A stretch of DNA of 64,000 nt, from contig NW_004454181.1 in assembly GCF_000283155.1 (NCBI RefSeq), forward strand, positions 24,617,391-24,681,390, read 5' to 3'. This DNA comes from Ceratotherium simum simum (taxonomy: Eukaryota; Chordata; Mammalia; Perissodactyla; Rhinocerotidae). A program made the position numbers and the translations under genes. The notes under the pieces are model-generated. The model was given only the letters and a program-made list of their open reading frames with translations. It ran no database searches and was not told where the DNA came from. Shown here piece by piece: positions 32,001-43,341 of the stretch; the stretch's first letter is position 1, and each line of letters starts with the position of its first letter.

Positions 32001-32554
32001 AGGTTGCTTTGTTCTGCTTTGTTTATTTTCTACTCACTGTGGAATTAAAAACAGGGCATTTAACCTCCTTGGACCTATTTCTTTAAAAACAAGCATTGTA
32101 AAAGTTCATTTCTAAGCTCCTTTCAAGTGTCAAAATTCTTTCATTCTTCTATATAATCAAATAGTTGTTGAGCGAATGACTGACTATAATGTGAAGGAAA
32201 TGCAAACACTGTCATACTTTGGATTTGTTCGGATATGCTTCACAAATGCCAATTACCAACTGAACTAAACATGCAAATCCAGTAACCTGGAGTGTTCAAT
32301 TTAAAGTTGATCTTATAAGGTATTTTTTCCCTCATTCTGGTTTTCTACACATGTAATGCATAGTATTAGGAGTTGTTTTCCAGTTTTCCACTTGCAATTA
32401 GGAGGATGCAAAGGCTCAGTGTTCCATGGAAGGGAAGTGAATCAGAGCTCATTTATTAGCTCAAGTGAGATAAAGAGCCTTAACACAATTGGGTTATTGA
32501 ACCCAAAGAAACTAAGTAAAAATTAGGATGAGAGAGATAAATAATTGGAAATGA
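32001..32554. other. No assignable feature
   Basis: Unique-looking sequence. Confidence 0.4.
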
Positions 32555-32835
32555 ATAAATTATATAAAAATAACTGCTAACTTTAAGTGACTACTTGCGA
32601 AATGTGAGGCACTATACTAAGTGATTATATGCTTTATCTTATTCAATTTTACAATGATCCTATGGACTAGGTCTGTTATCCACATTTTACAAAAGGGAAA
32701 ACAAGAAATGTAAGGCTCAGAGAGATTAAATGGCTTGCCAGAGGTGACTCAGCAGCAGAGCAAAGATCTTAATCCCAAGTGGTTTTGTTCTGAATCCAGA
32801 GCCCAAACGTTCAAATCACCATATTCTATTGTGTT
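32555..32835 (-). mobile_element. MIR SINE
   Basis: Reverse-strand MIR: 'gtgaggcactatactaagtg', 'ttttacaaaagggaaaacaa', 'ggctcagagagattaaatgg', 'cttgccagaggtgactcagc' and 'ctgaatccagagcccaa'. Confidence 0.88.
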
Positions 32836-34079
32836 CAGGGTTATATTGCATCAATGTGTTTCATTTCTTCCCATAGGTTCTCAAACTTCACTTTTTTCCC
32901 TTTTTGTTCAGGTCAGAAAAAATTTACCTTTTGCCACTTAACTGTTTTATAGAGATGCAGACTCAAATCCTGATCATTCATGTGACTTGTTGAGCGATGT
33001 ACAATAACCACACTGGCCAGTGAGCTTGTCTCCACATGACACTGGGGGATTTTACAGAACCCTAGAATCCCATGGTTGCAAGAAATTTTATCACCCATTT
33101 AGTACCAACCCCCTTCTCAACCTGATGTTTTGCTCTGATTTAGAACACAACGTTATGGAAGTTAAAAGCAGTATGTGGCACAACCTGAACTTGACATCCC
33201 AAAGTCAAGGGGATTTTATGCCCAGAGAGAATAGGGTATGCTACTGTTGGATCTGTGTGCTGCAGACAGAATAGGATCCAAATTGGAAAGCCAGGATATC
33301 TGGATTTGCAACGGCTTTTCCACAGATTAGAGGACCAAGGCACGGCCCTATCCTAGTACCTGGTACCACCCATCTCGGTGCTCAGGTTGTTCCACTGATC
33401 ATCATAAAACCAAACCAGGGGACTAGGTACATGTGCATGTGAGGTGCACATTGAAATAAGATCATGAATTTGGCCACAATAGCCAAATGATAAGAGAAGC
33501 TCAGATTGCATGTAGGAATGAAAGGAACAGAACTCAAGGCAGATATTCATTACAAATTTTGCTAACCCATGAACTAACAATAGTAGGTAATTTTAAATGG
33601 TTTTCTCATCAATCTTGATATGACAAACAATTCTGTAGGTTTCTCTGTGACGACAGCAAATTGTATGGAACATGGCATTAATGATTAGGGTCTAAGTTGG
33701 CACCAGAGCTCACCTCTGTTTCCCGTTCTCATCGCGGTCTCTCTGACCAGATTTCTTGATCCTGCAGTAGTCTCCCAACATTTTTCACACCAGTTCCTAA
33801 GTATGTGCAAGATGAAGAGAAAGTCCATTGATAACCACTTTTTCTTATGGCCCTGGTAGCCAGATGTGTAGTCACGCTGCCTCCGTGCATTTCTGGACAT
33901 GTCAGACGTGTTGCCTCTGATCTCTCAGCTTTCCAATCCGTTACTCTCTGTGGCCCCTGATACCTCTATTGCTTCAAATCAGAGAAAACAGAAGGAAACA
34001 CTTGACCTTTTTCTATTTATAATTACATAGAAAGTCGTGGAAAAAATAAATGTAATGGAACAAAGCGTGTCGTTATGTA
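32836..34079. other. Mostly unassigned
   Basis: About 1.2 kb. 'cctagaatcccatggttgca' near 33061 weakly resembles MIR3/L3-type sequence. The open frames at 33020-33274 and 33140-33343 overlap on opposite strands and show no domain, so none is called. Confidence 0.4.
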
Positions 34080-34330
34080 GATTCCCCTTATGTTTGCCCC
34101 AAGTTCATTGATGCTGGGTCTTATTAAAGACGATAGGAGAAAAATCTGAGGATTCAGTTACTGTTTGACAATGCCATCCTCCTCAGCAGGTCTAGTCAAG
34201 TCAGCTGTCACTTCATTAGCCAGGAATTGGACAGTCTTTATGAAGTGGTTCTTGATTCATTAGTGCTAAGTGGCATAATTGATTTACAAGTAGTAATGAT
34301 TTGCCACTTTTATCAAAGAGTCGGAGAGGG
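34080..34330. promoter_or_regulatory. Candidate conserved non-coding element
   Basis: Repeat-free and balanced in composition. Contains 'agtcagctgtcacttcatta', 'gattcattagtgctaagtgg' and 'cataattgatttacaagtag', rich in homeodomain-type ATTA/TAAT cores plus a CAGCTG E-box at 34202-34207. It has the look of a developmental enhancer, but this rests on pattern alone. Confidence 0.3.
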
Positions 34331-34479
34331 GATCCTGTTAAGGATATCTAAGTTTTACAGATCCTAGTGGCCAGTTTATTTAATGAGCACTTAACTCTAG
34401 CTTGGTATCTTATTTTCTTGATTCTAAGGCACCATTATTTTAATAATAGCTTTTCAAGGAAAACTATTTTGCTCGAAAA

Positions 34480-34640
34480 GGGAATGACATATTTACTATA
34501 TAAGCAGTATATGTTATATATTACCTATATATTTTATATAATACACATTATAATATGTTATATATATTGTATATTACATATTTTATGTTATAGTTTTTCT
34601 AGATAATACATAGTACATATTATCTAGAGATATATAGATA
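34480..34640. repeat. AT-rich low-complexity tract
   Basis: Imperfect TATA/ATAT-rich sequence ('tatatgttatatattaccta', 'ataatatgttatatatattg'). Confidence 0.75.
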
Positions 34641-34704
34641 AGCGGTAAGACATTTTGTAGTTTAAATGCAGTAATACAGGATATATAGGAAGCAGGTCCA
34701 CATC

Positions 34705-34760
34705 ATTGTATGTGTGTGTGTACATACATATCCATGTATATGGTACATATGTTTTCTTCC
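34705..34760. repeat. Short TG/CA-rich simple repeat
   Basis: 'tgtatgtgtgtgtgtacata' followed by TA-rich text. Degenerate microsatellite. Confidence 0.6.
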
Positions 34761-35067
34761 TACTCTTCTCACTAGGATGTAGTCAGTACATGGAGCTAAC
34801 AGAAAGTCTCCCTCTAAAAATACTTCTCAACTGACAAGAAATTATCTCTGAGTACCACAGACCCAGCCCAGGTGGCCTAGATTTAACTTCTGCCCTTCGA
34901 TGTGCTATTATGATTTTACGATTGCAATGAAATTACATCCAAATAATGACAGCATTCTCAGTCTGAAAAACAAATGAGTCGTCCCGAGCAAGATTAGTCT
35001 GCATTTCTATAAAGGTGTGGAGCAGAGAAGTAAAGTTTGATAATATCTCTCAAAAATATCCAGGCAG

Positions 35068-35274
35068 GGCTGGCCCATGGAGTAGCGGTTAAGTGCGCCC
35101 GCTCTGCTGCTGGCGGCCCGGGTTTGGATCCCGGGCGCGCACCTATGCACTGCTTGTTAGGCCATGCTGTGGCGGGGTCCCACGTAAAAAAAAAAAAAAA
35201 AAAAATGTGGAGGAAGATGGGCACGGATGTTAGCTCAGGGCTGATCTTCCTCACAAAAAAAAAAAAAAAAAAAA
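35068..35274 (+). mobile_element. ERE SINE, plus strand, with intact pol III boxes
   Basis: The only plus-strand ERE. Head 'gggctggccc' at 35068, A box 'tagcggttaag' (35083-35093), B box 'ggtttggatcc' (35121-35131), 'gatgttagctcagggctgat' near the 3' end and a 20-A tail (35255-35274). A second, internal 20-A run (35186-35205) replaces the usual short A/T junction. Flanks 'aaaaatatccaggcag' (35052-35067) and 'aaaaatatccaagaag' (35270-35285) are the target duplication. It lacks one of the two long repeats of other copies, so it is a shorter form. Confidence 0.93.
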
Positions 35275-35329
35275 TATCCAAGAAGGAAGATGCTGTACAC
35301 CATGAGGAGTTTCTGGTATGTGTGTCAAT

Positions 35330-35775
35330 TATTTGTTGATTTACTCCTTCACTCTTTTGGCAAATGCTGATAGAACTGTATATTTTGTACCATGCTCTGT
35401 GCTGAGCTCTAGAGATATGAGAGTAAACAGAAAAGACTTTTTTATACCTTTACCATGCTGACAACTTAATAGTGGAGGCAATCAAATGAATGTACAAGTC
35501 ATTAGTTATAAGCTGTGACAAGTGCAAAGAAGGAAATGAGCAGGGGTATACGAGGTGCACTTAAGCTGGGACTAAAATCTAAGGAGGCAATCATGCATAG
35601 AGCCAGGGGAAAAACATTCTAGAAAAAGAGGGGAAAAAAACAGTAAGTTTAAAGACCCTAAATAAAAATCTAATAATAAGCAAATGTACGTAGAGGGCAG
35701 AGCAGGCCAGAGTGTTAAGAAAGGAACTTGGAGAGGTAGGCAGGGGAAGTTCACTCCGGGCCTTGTAGACCACTG
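35330..35775 (-). mobile_element. L2 LINE 3' fragment
   Basis: 'accatgctctgtgctgagct', 'caagtgcaaagaaggaaatg', 'agaaaggaacttggagaggt' and 'gccttgtagaccactgtatg' are reverse-strand L2-type text ('caggcactgtgctgagcgct ...'). Confidence 0.65.
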
Positions 35776-36178
35776 TATGAAGTTGATTTGTTAGTTTAAG
35801 TTCAAAGATCTCTTCCTGTGCAATTCCTGTACCACTTCTTTCTGTTGTTCATGTGTTATTTGGCTGCATCCTCCAGTACAATGATAAGAAGTAGAGATAG
35901 AGGCTATCCTTGTCTTTTTATCAACTCTCAGGGAATGCTTCTAAAATGTAGTCATTAAATATATTGGCTCTAGTTTTCTCATAGATATCCTTTATCAGTT
36001 TAAGAAAATTACTTGCTGTTTTTAAATAATAATTTTCTTCATAAAAAGTGAATGCTTATTCTGCATCTATTGAAATGACTGCTTGTTTTGCTCTTTATCT
36101 GTTAAAGTGGTATATTTCGTAGTAGACTTTCTGATTTTAAAGTCTTTCTATTCCTGACATAATACCGACTTACTTATG

Positions 36179-36219
<41 letters not shown>
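36179..36219. repeat. (TA)n microsatellite
   Basis: 'atgtgtatatatatatatat' continuing as pure TA to about 36217, about 17 units. It lies within L1 ORF2. Confidence 0.9.
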
Positions 36220-36221
<2 letters not shown>

Positions 36222-36597
36222 ATATGCTGCTAAATTCAATCTGCTATTATTTTCTTTAGCTTTTGTGATCTGTCTTCCTAAGAGATACTGGTCTACAGTT
36301 TTCTTTTCTTGCACTGTCATTTTCTTGTTTGGAATCAAGATTATATGAGCCTCATACAATGAGTTGGGTAGCTCACCCTCTTTTTTCTATTTGCTGAAAT
36401 GTTTGTAAAAGTTGACAGAATAACTGTGTGGGTTTGGGATCTGCTGTGAAGGGACACTTTTACACGTATTCAATTTTTCAATGCTTTTGGTTCATATAGG
36501 TTTTCGTTATTCATACTTTCTAGAAAATAATCCAGTTTTGTTTTCAAAATTATTGACATAAAATTATTCATTAATGATTTTTAAAAAGATTTCACTC

Positions 36598-36790
36598 TAG
36601 CTAGTGGTATGCTGGTAAACTGTATCTCCAAAAATAATATTGATTTGTACCATTTATCAGTTTCCGTGGTGTAGATACTTTACCATGGTAGATTTCAAGC
36701 TATCAGTGTGGCTTCAGTGAACATGCAGTTGGCATATAATCAGCTGTCTAGTGCACCCACTTCTGCATACCAGCAAGTTATACTTTTCCT
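36598..36790. mobile_element. MER3-like hAT DNA element
   Basis: 'gctagtggtatgctggtaaa' at the left and 'gcataccagcaagttata' at the right form an imperfect inverted repeat around about 190 bases; the L1 reading stops before and resumes after. The left end resembles MER3-type elements. Confidence 0.5.
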
Positions 36791-37334
36791 TTTTTCTTTC
36801 CTGATTTTATTTATTTGTGCCTTTTCCTTTCTCTCTCTCTCTCATTTGTAAATCAGTCTCGATAGAGGTTTTATATTTTAGTAGACTATTTTAAAAGAAT
36901 GGATTTCTGATTTTGTTGATTCCTTCTTCTGTTCCTTTGTTTTCTCTCTTATCAATTTCAGCAATCTTTAATACAATCTTTTATTCTATGTTCTTTAGGT
37001 TTTCTTTTCTTTTTTGTAAGCTTCTAGAGGTTCAAAAGCATTTAGTTTCCATCTTGTTTTAGTAACAAATGAATTTAAAGGTATACATTTTTAAGTACTG
37101 TTTTAGCTGCATTACACAAATTTTCATTTGGTACTCTCATTTCAATTCTATAGCTTTAATAACTTACACTATATTTCCTTTCAGTTGTCCAAAATGTATG
37201 TTTGCTTTTTGAGAGGAAAAGGCTTCCTTTTCATGAACGATTCCTAACTAATTTGCATGTAGGTCAGGAAGATTACTTGGTATCACTTCTTTGAAACCTG
37301 AAATTCTTTGTGACTTTGTTCAACAGTTAATGCA

Positions 37335-37955
37335 TACCTGAATGAATGTATATTTTTTAAAATCATTTCTACCTTATAAAATATTTAATTCCAGTCTTTG
37401 TAATACAGAAATGTAATTACTATTTATTTTGATGGAAAGCATTTTAAAACATCCCTGGGGCCCTCCTCCTCCCAACCATTCATGCGTATCTCAATAAACA
37501 CAATTCCTTTAAGAGTTAAATATAATTATCAAAAAGCTAGATTACAGTTTAATCTTTAAATAAATTACACCATAATATGTCTGTCTTCCATAATATGCCA
37601 TTTAACATTCTTTTAACTTTTAAATACTGTTCACTTAGAACTTTGCTAGCAAAGTATACATATGCTCCTCATTGTTTATATAACTGAAATTTAATGCAAA
37701 ATAACTCCCACTAAAGATGATGAAAATAATGCAAATATGCATTAGGTTATCACTGCCACCAACTAACAAACCAGGAATGCAAATGCGAAGATTTTATGGT
37801 AGCTCCCATTTCTTGTTGCTCAGAACATATTCAAAATTCAAATTCATCTCAGTAAGAGGAATAGGGCGTTAAATGGAATTCCTTTTAAAAGTTGAATTCT
37901 TGTAATCCTAAGAGAATATCCTGTAGTATTACTTTATCAAAAATGTAGAGATAAA
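37335..37955. other. Unidentified 620-base segment inside an old L1
   Basis: L1 ORF2 text is present on both sides in the same orientation and nearly continuous order, but these about 620 bases do not match L1. The segment is AT-rich and contains octamer-like motifs ('ataatgcaaatatgcattag' at 37726-37745, 'ggaatgcaaatgcg' at 37774-37787). No tail, TG/CA ends or target duplication was found. It may be an unrecognised mobile element or host DNA between two L1 pieces. Confidence 0.45.
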
Positions 37956-38640
37956 TATGTAGATTCACAGACGTATTAGATATGCCTATTTTTTGTTTGT
38001 TTGTTTAAGATTCTTTTAGCCTTGCTAATTTTTTCTTGTCTGCTTCATCCATGATTTTCTCATAGAGGTGTTTTAAAATCTCCCAATATGATGGTAGATT
38101 TGTCAATTTCTTTTTGTGCTTGTCAGTTTTTACTTCACATACTTTAATGCCAGGATGTGTGAACATCCAAAGTTCATGGGTTTTATGTCTTCTTAGTGAA
38201 TTATCTTTTTTATTACAATGTTGTGTTCCTCTTTATTCCTGTTAATGAGATTTGCCTTGAAATCTAAGTTATTTCCATTTTTAATATTGCTATCCGTGTC
38301 ATTTTCGTTTCAACTTTGTTTCAGGAATGTTTTAGAATTGTTTCTTATGTGCAGGCTGTCACTGTATTTTGCTGTTTTTATCTAATCCAATACTATTGCT
38401 CTTTTACTCAGTGAATTCAATTTGATTACATCATTATGATTATTGATGTATTTGAACTTATTTCTATATATGGTTACCATCTTTTTTCTGTGTTTCTTTT
38501 CCTCTCTTCTGCCTTTTGTTGCATTGATAGAAAATTTAATAGTTAATTATATAAAAATTCTGTAGCTATTCAGGATCTTCATCCTTTTCCAGATCAAGAA
38601 CAAACCTGTGGCATATTTTAATTATCCTCGCATCTTGTTA
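37956..38640 (-). mobile_element. Old L1 (L1M), ORF2 part 2 (endonuclease region)
   Basis: Reverse-strand ORF2: 'ttttaaaatctcccaatatg', 'atggtagatttgtcaatttc', 'gtttctttttcc'-like pieces and 'ctgtttttatctaatccaat'. It is colinear with part 1, allowing a loss of perhaps 130 L1 bases at the break. Confidence 0.65.
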
Positions 38641-38689
38641 TTTTTATTTTACCAAACAAATAAAAATAGTTGTTTAATTAGATTATTAA

Positions 38690-39250
38690 CACCAACTGAC
38701 AAAACAAAATAAATCCTAAAATCTCAGTGGCATAACAAAACAAACATTTATATTTTTATTTCTTTGCATGCAAAGTCCAGGTTGGCAGCTCCCTTCTAAG
38801 CAGCAACTTGGAGACCCTCTTGGCTTCCGTTTTACAGTAGACCTCTTAGGCTTACAATTGTAGTTTAGAATCACTGCCCCTTCCTCAAAGTCAGGGCTGT
38901 GTCAGATCCAAGCGAAGCTAGTGGACAGCTTGGCTCAGCTCCTGGGAGTAAGTCTACATCTTTGTTCCATGCCTCCCTGGGCCCACAGCGCTGACAAAGC
39001 TGTCCCAGTTAAATATCAACAACCTTGAATCGAATGGGGTGGGGACTTCCTTTTAGTAGAGGTGACTTATCCAAGGTTCTGCCTGCCTCTAGGTCATAAC
39101 ATCAAGCAGTTGAGCTCCCTCTTCCCACTGACTCAGAGAACCTCCTGCTTCACTCCCTGACCCAGAGAACCTCTGCCTTCAGCCTTGGTCCCATGTGTTA
39201 TGAATCTAGTCCACAGAGCAAAGGGAGTATTATAATCATAATCTCACCAC
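38690..39250. mobile_element. Possible ancient LTR-like repeat
   Basis: 'atctcagtggcataacaaaa', 'caaacatttatatttttatt' and 'catgcaaagtccaggttggc' recall a common LTR-type mammalian repeat; the right part contains two near copies of 'ccctgacccagagaacctc' / 'cactgactcagagaacctcc' (39125-39175). Ends are not defined. Confidence 0.4.
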
Positions 39251-40234
39251 ACCATAGATTTCTGATGCTTCTCTTTTTATACCCACCTCTTCTTGTTTCA
39301 TTTCTTTCATTTTAGCATTTGTAATTCATTTTAATATATTAATAAAAGTTACTTACATACATTTTCAGCATCATAAATATACACCAGTATACATTTTAAA
39401 GTCTATTTCAGATCATTCCATAAGATTAATTTTATGTGTCCCTTCTTGCATGGAGACATTTTAGTCCCTATTACTTTCACACAGGAGCTGAACTCCGGCT
39501 ACCGCTGTCTGTGTCTTGCCTGCTATGTCTAATCCATTTCTGTTTATCTTGTTTTGGAGCCCTGCTGTATCTTTGTTCATATATATCTCATGTATTATTG
39601 CCATTTATTTGGAGTAGAATGTGCAAGTCAAAGCATGAAATTACTGTATTACCTAGACCAGAAGTATCAATCCAATATATTTCTATCGTTTTAAGCAAAT
39701 GGGAGATTTAAAGTTTTTCCTAATTTCTTTGATTTGCTTTCAGTCATAACATTTATTTTTCAATTTAAAATAGCATTAAAGTTTTTTAAAATGTGTAACA
39801 TATGGCCACATGGATTAAAATAAATTGTTGTGATGTGTTTTTCTCAACCTTGTTGCTCGTCTGTGCTCTGTCACAGATCCATAAATTCACACTACAATGT
39901 GCACACAAAATGTTCCTAAACCCCTTGAACACCACAAACTAATATAGTCTGCTTCAGCTCAGGTGGGAGGAATGTTATGAAACTCTGGCTTCCGTGGAGA
40001 ATAGAGAAAACCTCAGGTTGAGAGCTCTTAAAGGCTCAAAGAGCTTTTCGTGGATGGTAGCTGTGGGTCTCACTCTCAAATATATTTGCTTCCTCCCCTG
40101 TCATTGCAGATGAGGTAAAAATGGTCCGTGCTCTGCTCACCAGAGATTTCATGTTGAAATGATTCATTTCTGCTTCATGTGTACTAAGCAACACGGGAAC
40201 AATTGCACCAAAAACTGCAACAGCTTAAGTTGTC
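39251..40234. other. No assignable feature
   Basis: About 1 kb of unique-looking AT-rich sequence. The 91-codon open frame at 39436-39711 has no recognised domain. Confidence 0.4.
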
Positions 40235-40605
40235 TATCAATCATTTAGTCATCAAATATTTATTGAATCCCTACTATGTTCTAGGCATTGTTCCAGGCAC
40301 TAGGAATGGAGATGTAAACAAAAAAAAGCACATTAAAAAAAAAATCTCTGCCTGTGTGAAGATAGAAGCAAATAAATAACTAATATATTTAACGTCTTGG
40401 ATAGACGATAAACACTATGAAAAAAACAAAGCAGGGAAGGAATGCTTAAAATTGCTATTTTAAACATAGTGCTGACTGAGAAGGTGAGACCTCTATAAAA
40501 CATAAAAAAGGTGTGGGAAGAAGCCACATGGATGACTTGAGGGACAGCAGTGAGGCAGGAGTAGCCGAAGACGCTGAGCAGGGGAGAGAGTACTCAGAGA
40601 AGGGA
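40235..40605 (-). mobile_element. L2 LINE 3' end
   Basis: 'tcatcaaatatttattgaat', 'ccctactatgttctaggcat', 'tgttccaggcactaggaatg', 'tctctgcctgtgtgaagata' and 'gaaggtgagacctctataaa' give a long reverse-strand L2 match. Confidence 0.85.
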
Positions 40606-40612
40606 TCAGAGA

Positions 40613-42724
40613 GCACTTACAAGTAGGATTGCTGGACCATTTGGTAGTTCTATTTTTAATTTCTTGAAGAACCTCCATACTGTTTTCCATAGTGGCTGCA
40701 CTAATCGCCATTTCCACCAGCCGTGCACGAGGGTTCCCTTTTCTCCACATCCTTGCTCACACTTGTGATCTCTTGTCTTTTTGATAATAGCCATTCTAAC
40801 AGATATGAGGTGATATTTCATTGTGGTTTTGATTTGCATTCCCTTGATGATTAGTCATGTTGAGCACCTTTTCATGTACCTGTTAGCCATTTGTACCTCT
40901 ACTTTGGAAAAATGTCTATTCAAGTCCTCTGCCCATTTTTAGATCAGTTTGTTTTTGCTATTGAGTTGTATGAGTTCCTTATACATTTTGGATATTAATC
41001 CCTTATCAAATATATGATTTGCAAATATTTTCTCCCATTCCATAGGTTGTCTTTTCATATTATTGATTGTTTCTTTTGCTGTGCAGTTTAGTTTGATGTA
41101 ATCCCACTTATTTATTTCTGTTTTTCTTTCTTATGCTTTTGATATCATTTCCAAAAAATTGTTGCCAAGAACAAGTCAAGAAGCTTTCCCAATGTTTTCT
41201 TCTAGGGGTTTTATGCTTTCAGGTCTTATGTATATGTCTTCAATCCATTTCAAGTTAATTTTTGTGAGCGGTGTAAGATAGGGGTCCAACTTCATTTTTC
41301 TGCATGTGGTTATCCAGTTTTCCCAACACCATTTATTGAAGAGACTGTGCTTTCCCCATTGAGTACTCTTGGCTCCCTTGTCAAATACTAGTTGATCATA
41401 TATGCAGGAGTTTATTTCTGGGCTCTCCATTCTGTTCCTTTGGTATATGTGTCTTTTTTTATGACAGTACCATACTGTTTTGATTACTCTAGCTTTGCAG
41501 TGGACTTTGAAATTAGGAAGTATGATGCCACCAGTTTTGTTCTTCTTTCTCAGGATTGCTTTGGTTATTTGGCATCTTCATAGTTCCACACAAATTTTAG
41601 GATTATTTTTTCTATTTCTGTGAAAAATGCCCTTAGAATCTTGATAGGGATTGCAGTGAATCTATAGATGGCTTTGAGTAGCATGGACTTTTTAACAATG
41701 TTAACTCTTCCAATCCATGAAGATATTTTTCCATTTATTTGTGTCTTCAATTTCATTCATCAGTGTCTTGGAGAGTTCAGTATATAAATCTTTCACTTCC
41801 TTGGTTAAATTTATGCCTGTGTATTTTATTATTTTTGATGCTATTGTAAGCGGGATTGTTTTATTTTTTAGATATTTTATTGTTAGCATATAGAAATGCA
41901 ACTGATTTTTACATATTCATTTTGTATCCTGCAACTTTACTGAGTTTATTTATTAGTTCTAACAAATTTTTGGTGGAGTCTTTAGGATTTTCTATGTAAA
42001 AGATCATGTCATCAGCAAACAGAGACAATTTTACTTCTTCCTTTCCAATTTGGATGGCTTGCATTTCTTTTTCTTGCCCAATTACCCTCGCTAGGACCTC
42101 CAGAATTATGTTTAATAGAAGTGGTGAGAGTGGGCACCACTGTCTTATTCCCGATCTTAGAGGGAAAACTTGTAACCTTTCACTCTTGAGTATGATATTA
42201 ACTGTGCATTTGTCATATATGACTTTTATAATGTTGAGGTATGTTCCATCTATATCCAATTTGCTGAGAGTTTTTATCATGAATTGATGTTGAATTCTGT
42301 CAAATGTTTTTTCTTCATCTATTGAGATAATAATATGATTTTTGTCTTTAATTCTGTTAACGTGGTATATCACATTGATTTGCATATGTTGAACCATCCT
42401 TGTATTCCAGGGATAAATCTCTTTTGATCATGGTGTATGATCTTCTTAACATGCTATTGAATTTACTTTTCTAGTATTTTGTTGAGAATTTTTGCATCTA
42501 TATTCATCAGAGACATTGGCCTATAGTTATCTTTTCTTGTAATATTGTCTGGCTTTAGTATGAGGGTAATGCTGACCTCATAAAATGAGTTTGGGAGTGT
42601 TACCTCCTCTTCAATTTTTTGGAAGAATTTAGAAGATTTGGCATTAAATATTGGGTAGAATTCACCCGTGTGAATTCTGTGAATTCATCTGGTCTTGGAC
42701 TTTTTCCTTTTTTGGGAGGTTTTT
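40613..42724 (-). mobile_element. L1, 3'-truncated, ORF2 part 1
   Basis: Enters abruptly in the middle of the L1 3' region ('aggattgctggaccatttgg'), without the outer 3' UTR or tail seen in the related copy at 58905. ORF2 then runs in reverse. The element carries on after a nested L1 (42725-43341) to a complete-looking 5' end at about 48108. It is less decayed than the 9555 L1. Confidence 0.88.
41909..42397 (-). pseudogene. L1 ORF2p reverse-transcriptase core (open 162 codons)
   Basis: The longest intact RT stretch of this L1. It contains '[17 protein letters not shown]' (palm entry), '[16 protein letters not shown]' and the catalytic block L-F-A-D-D at 42008-42019, with both aspartates kept, followed by 'IENPKD'. 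The surrounding ORF2 is broken by frameshifts and by the nested L1, so no complete protein can be made. Confidence 0.85.
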
Positions 42725-43341
42725 TTTTTCTATGTGTGTGTTTATTGTTGTTATTATCTACTACTTAATGAAGGAAATCATACGGTATTTGACCTTCTCC
42801 CTCTGACTTATTTCACTTTGCATAATACCCTCAATGTCNNNNNNNNNNNNNNNNNNNNNNNNNNNNNNNNNNNNNNNNNNNNNNNNNNNNNNNNNNNNNN
42901 NNNNNNNNNNNNNNNNNNNNNNNNNNNNNNNNNNNNNNNNNNNNNNNNNNNNNNNNNNNNNNNNNNNNNNNNNNNNNNNNNNNNNNNNNNNNNNNNNNNN
43001 NNNNNNNNNNNNNNNNNNNNNNNNNNNNNNNNNNNNNNNNNNNNNNNNNNNNNNNNNNNNNNNNNNNNNNNNNNNNNNNNNNNNNNNNNNNNNNNNNNNN
43101 NNNNNNNNNNNNNNNNNNNNNNNNNNNNNNNNNNNNNNNNNNNNNNNNNNNNNNNNNNNNNNNNNNNNNNNNNNNNNNNNNNNNNNNNNNNNNNNNNNAT
43201 TTCATTGTAGTTTTGATTTGCATTTCCCTGATAGTTAATGATTTTGAACATCTTTTCATGTGTCTGTTGGCCATCTGTATATCTTCTTTGGAGAAACATC
43301 TGTTCAGGTCTTTTGCCCATTTTTTATTGGGTTGTTAGTTT
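42725..43341 (-). mobile_element. Nested L1 3' end containing the assembly gap
   Basis: A short T-run tail is followed by L1 3' UTR text ('atcatacggtatttgacctt', 'ctgacttatttcactttgca') up to the gap, and by 'atttcattgtagttttgatt' through 'cccattttttattgggttgt' after it. It interrupts ORF2 of the host L1 with flanks 'tttgggaggttttt' (42711-42724) and 'tttgagaggttttt' (43342-43355), 13 of 14 identical. It is 5'-truncated. Confidence 0.85.
42839..43198. other. Assembly gap, 360 N
   Basis: A run of N. The flanking text is continuous L1 3' UTR; in the related copy at 58905 the equivalent flanks are about 410 bases apart, so the gap size is realistic and the missing sequence is probably all L1. 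Any open frame across it is meaningless. Confidence 0.98.

Larger units (their letters stand above)
35790..37330 (-). mobile_element. Old L1 (L1M), ORF2 part 1
   Basis: Reverse-strand ORF2 landmarks: 'ggctgcatcctccagtacaa', 'gaggctatccttgtcttt', 'tattctgcatctattgaaat', 'aagagatactggtctacagt', 'gcctcatacaatgagttggg' and 'gattttgttgattccttctt'. It is interrupted at 36598-36790 by a DNA element. The 3' UTR is absent, and the ORF2 reading fades near 37330. Confidence 0.75.

Noticed and set aside
35083..35131. tRNA-like A and B boxes
   Set aside because: Not a tRNA gene: they belong to the tRNA-derived head of an ERE SINE, with no cloverleaf 3' half or terminator.
42695..43320. Long open frames on both strands across 42839-43198
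   Set aside because: They consist mostly of N; the open reading is an artefact of the assembly gap.
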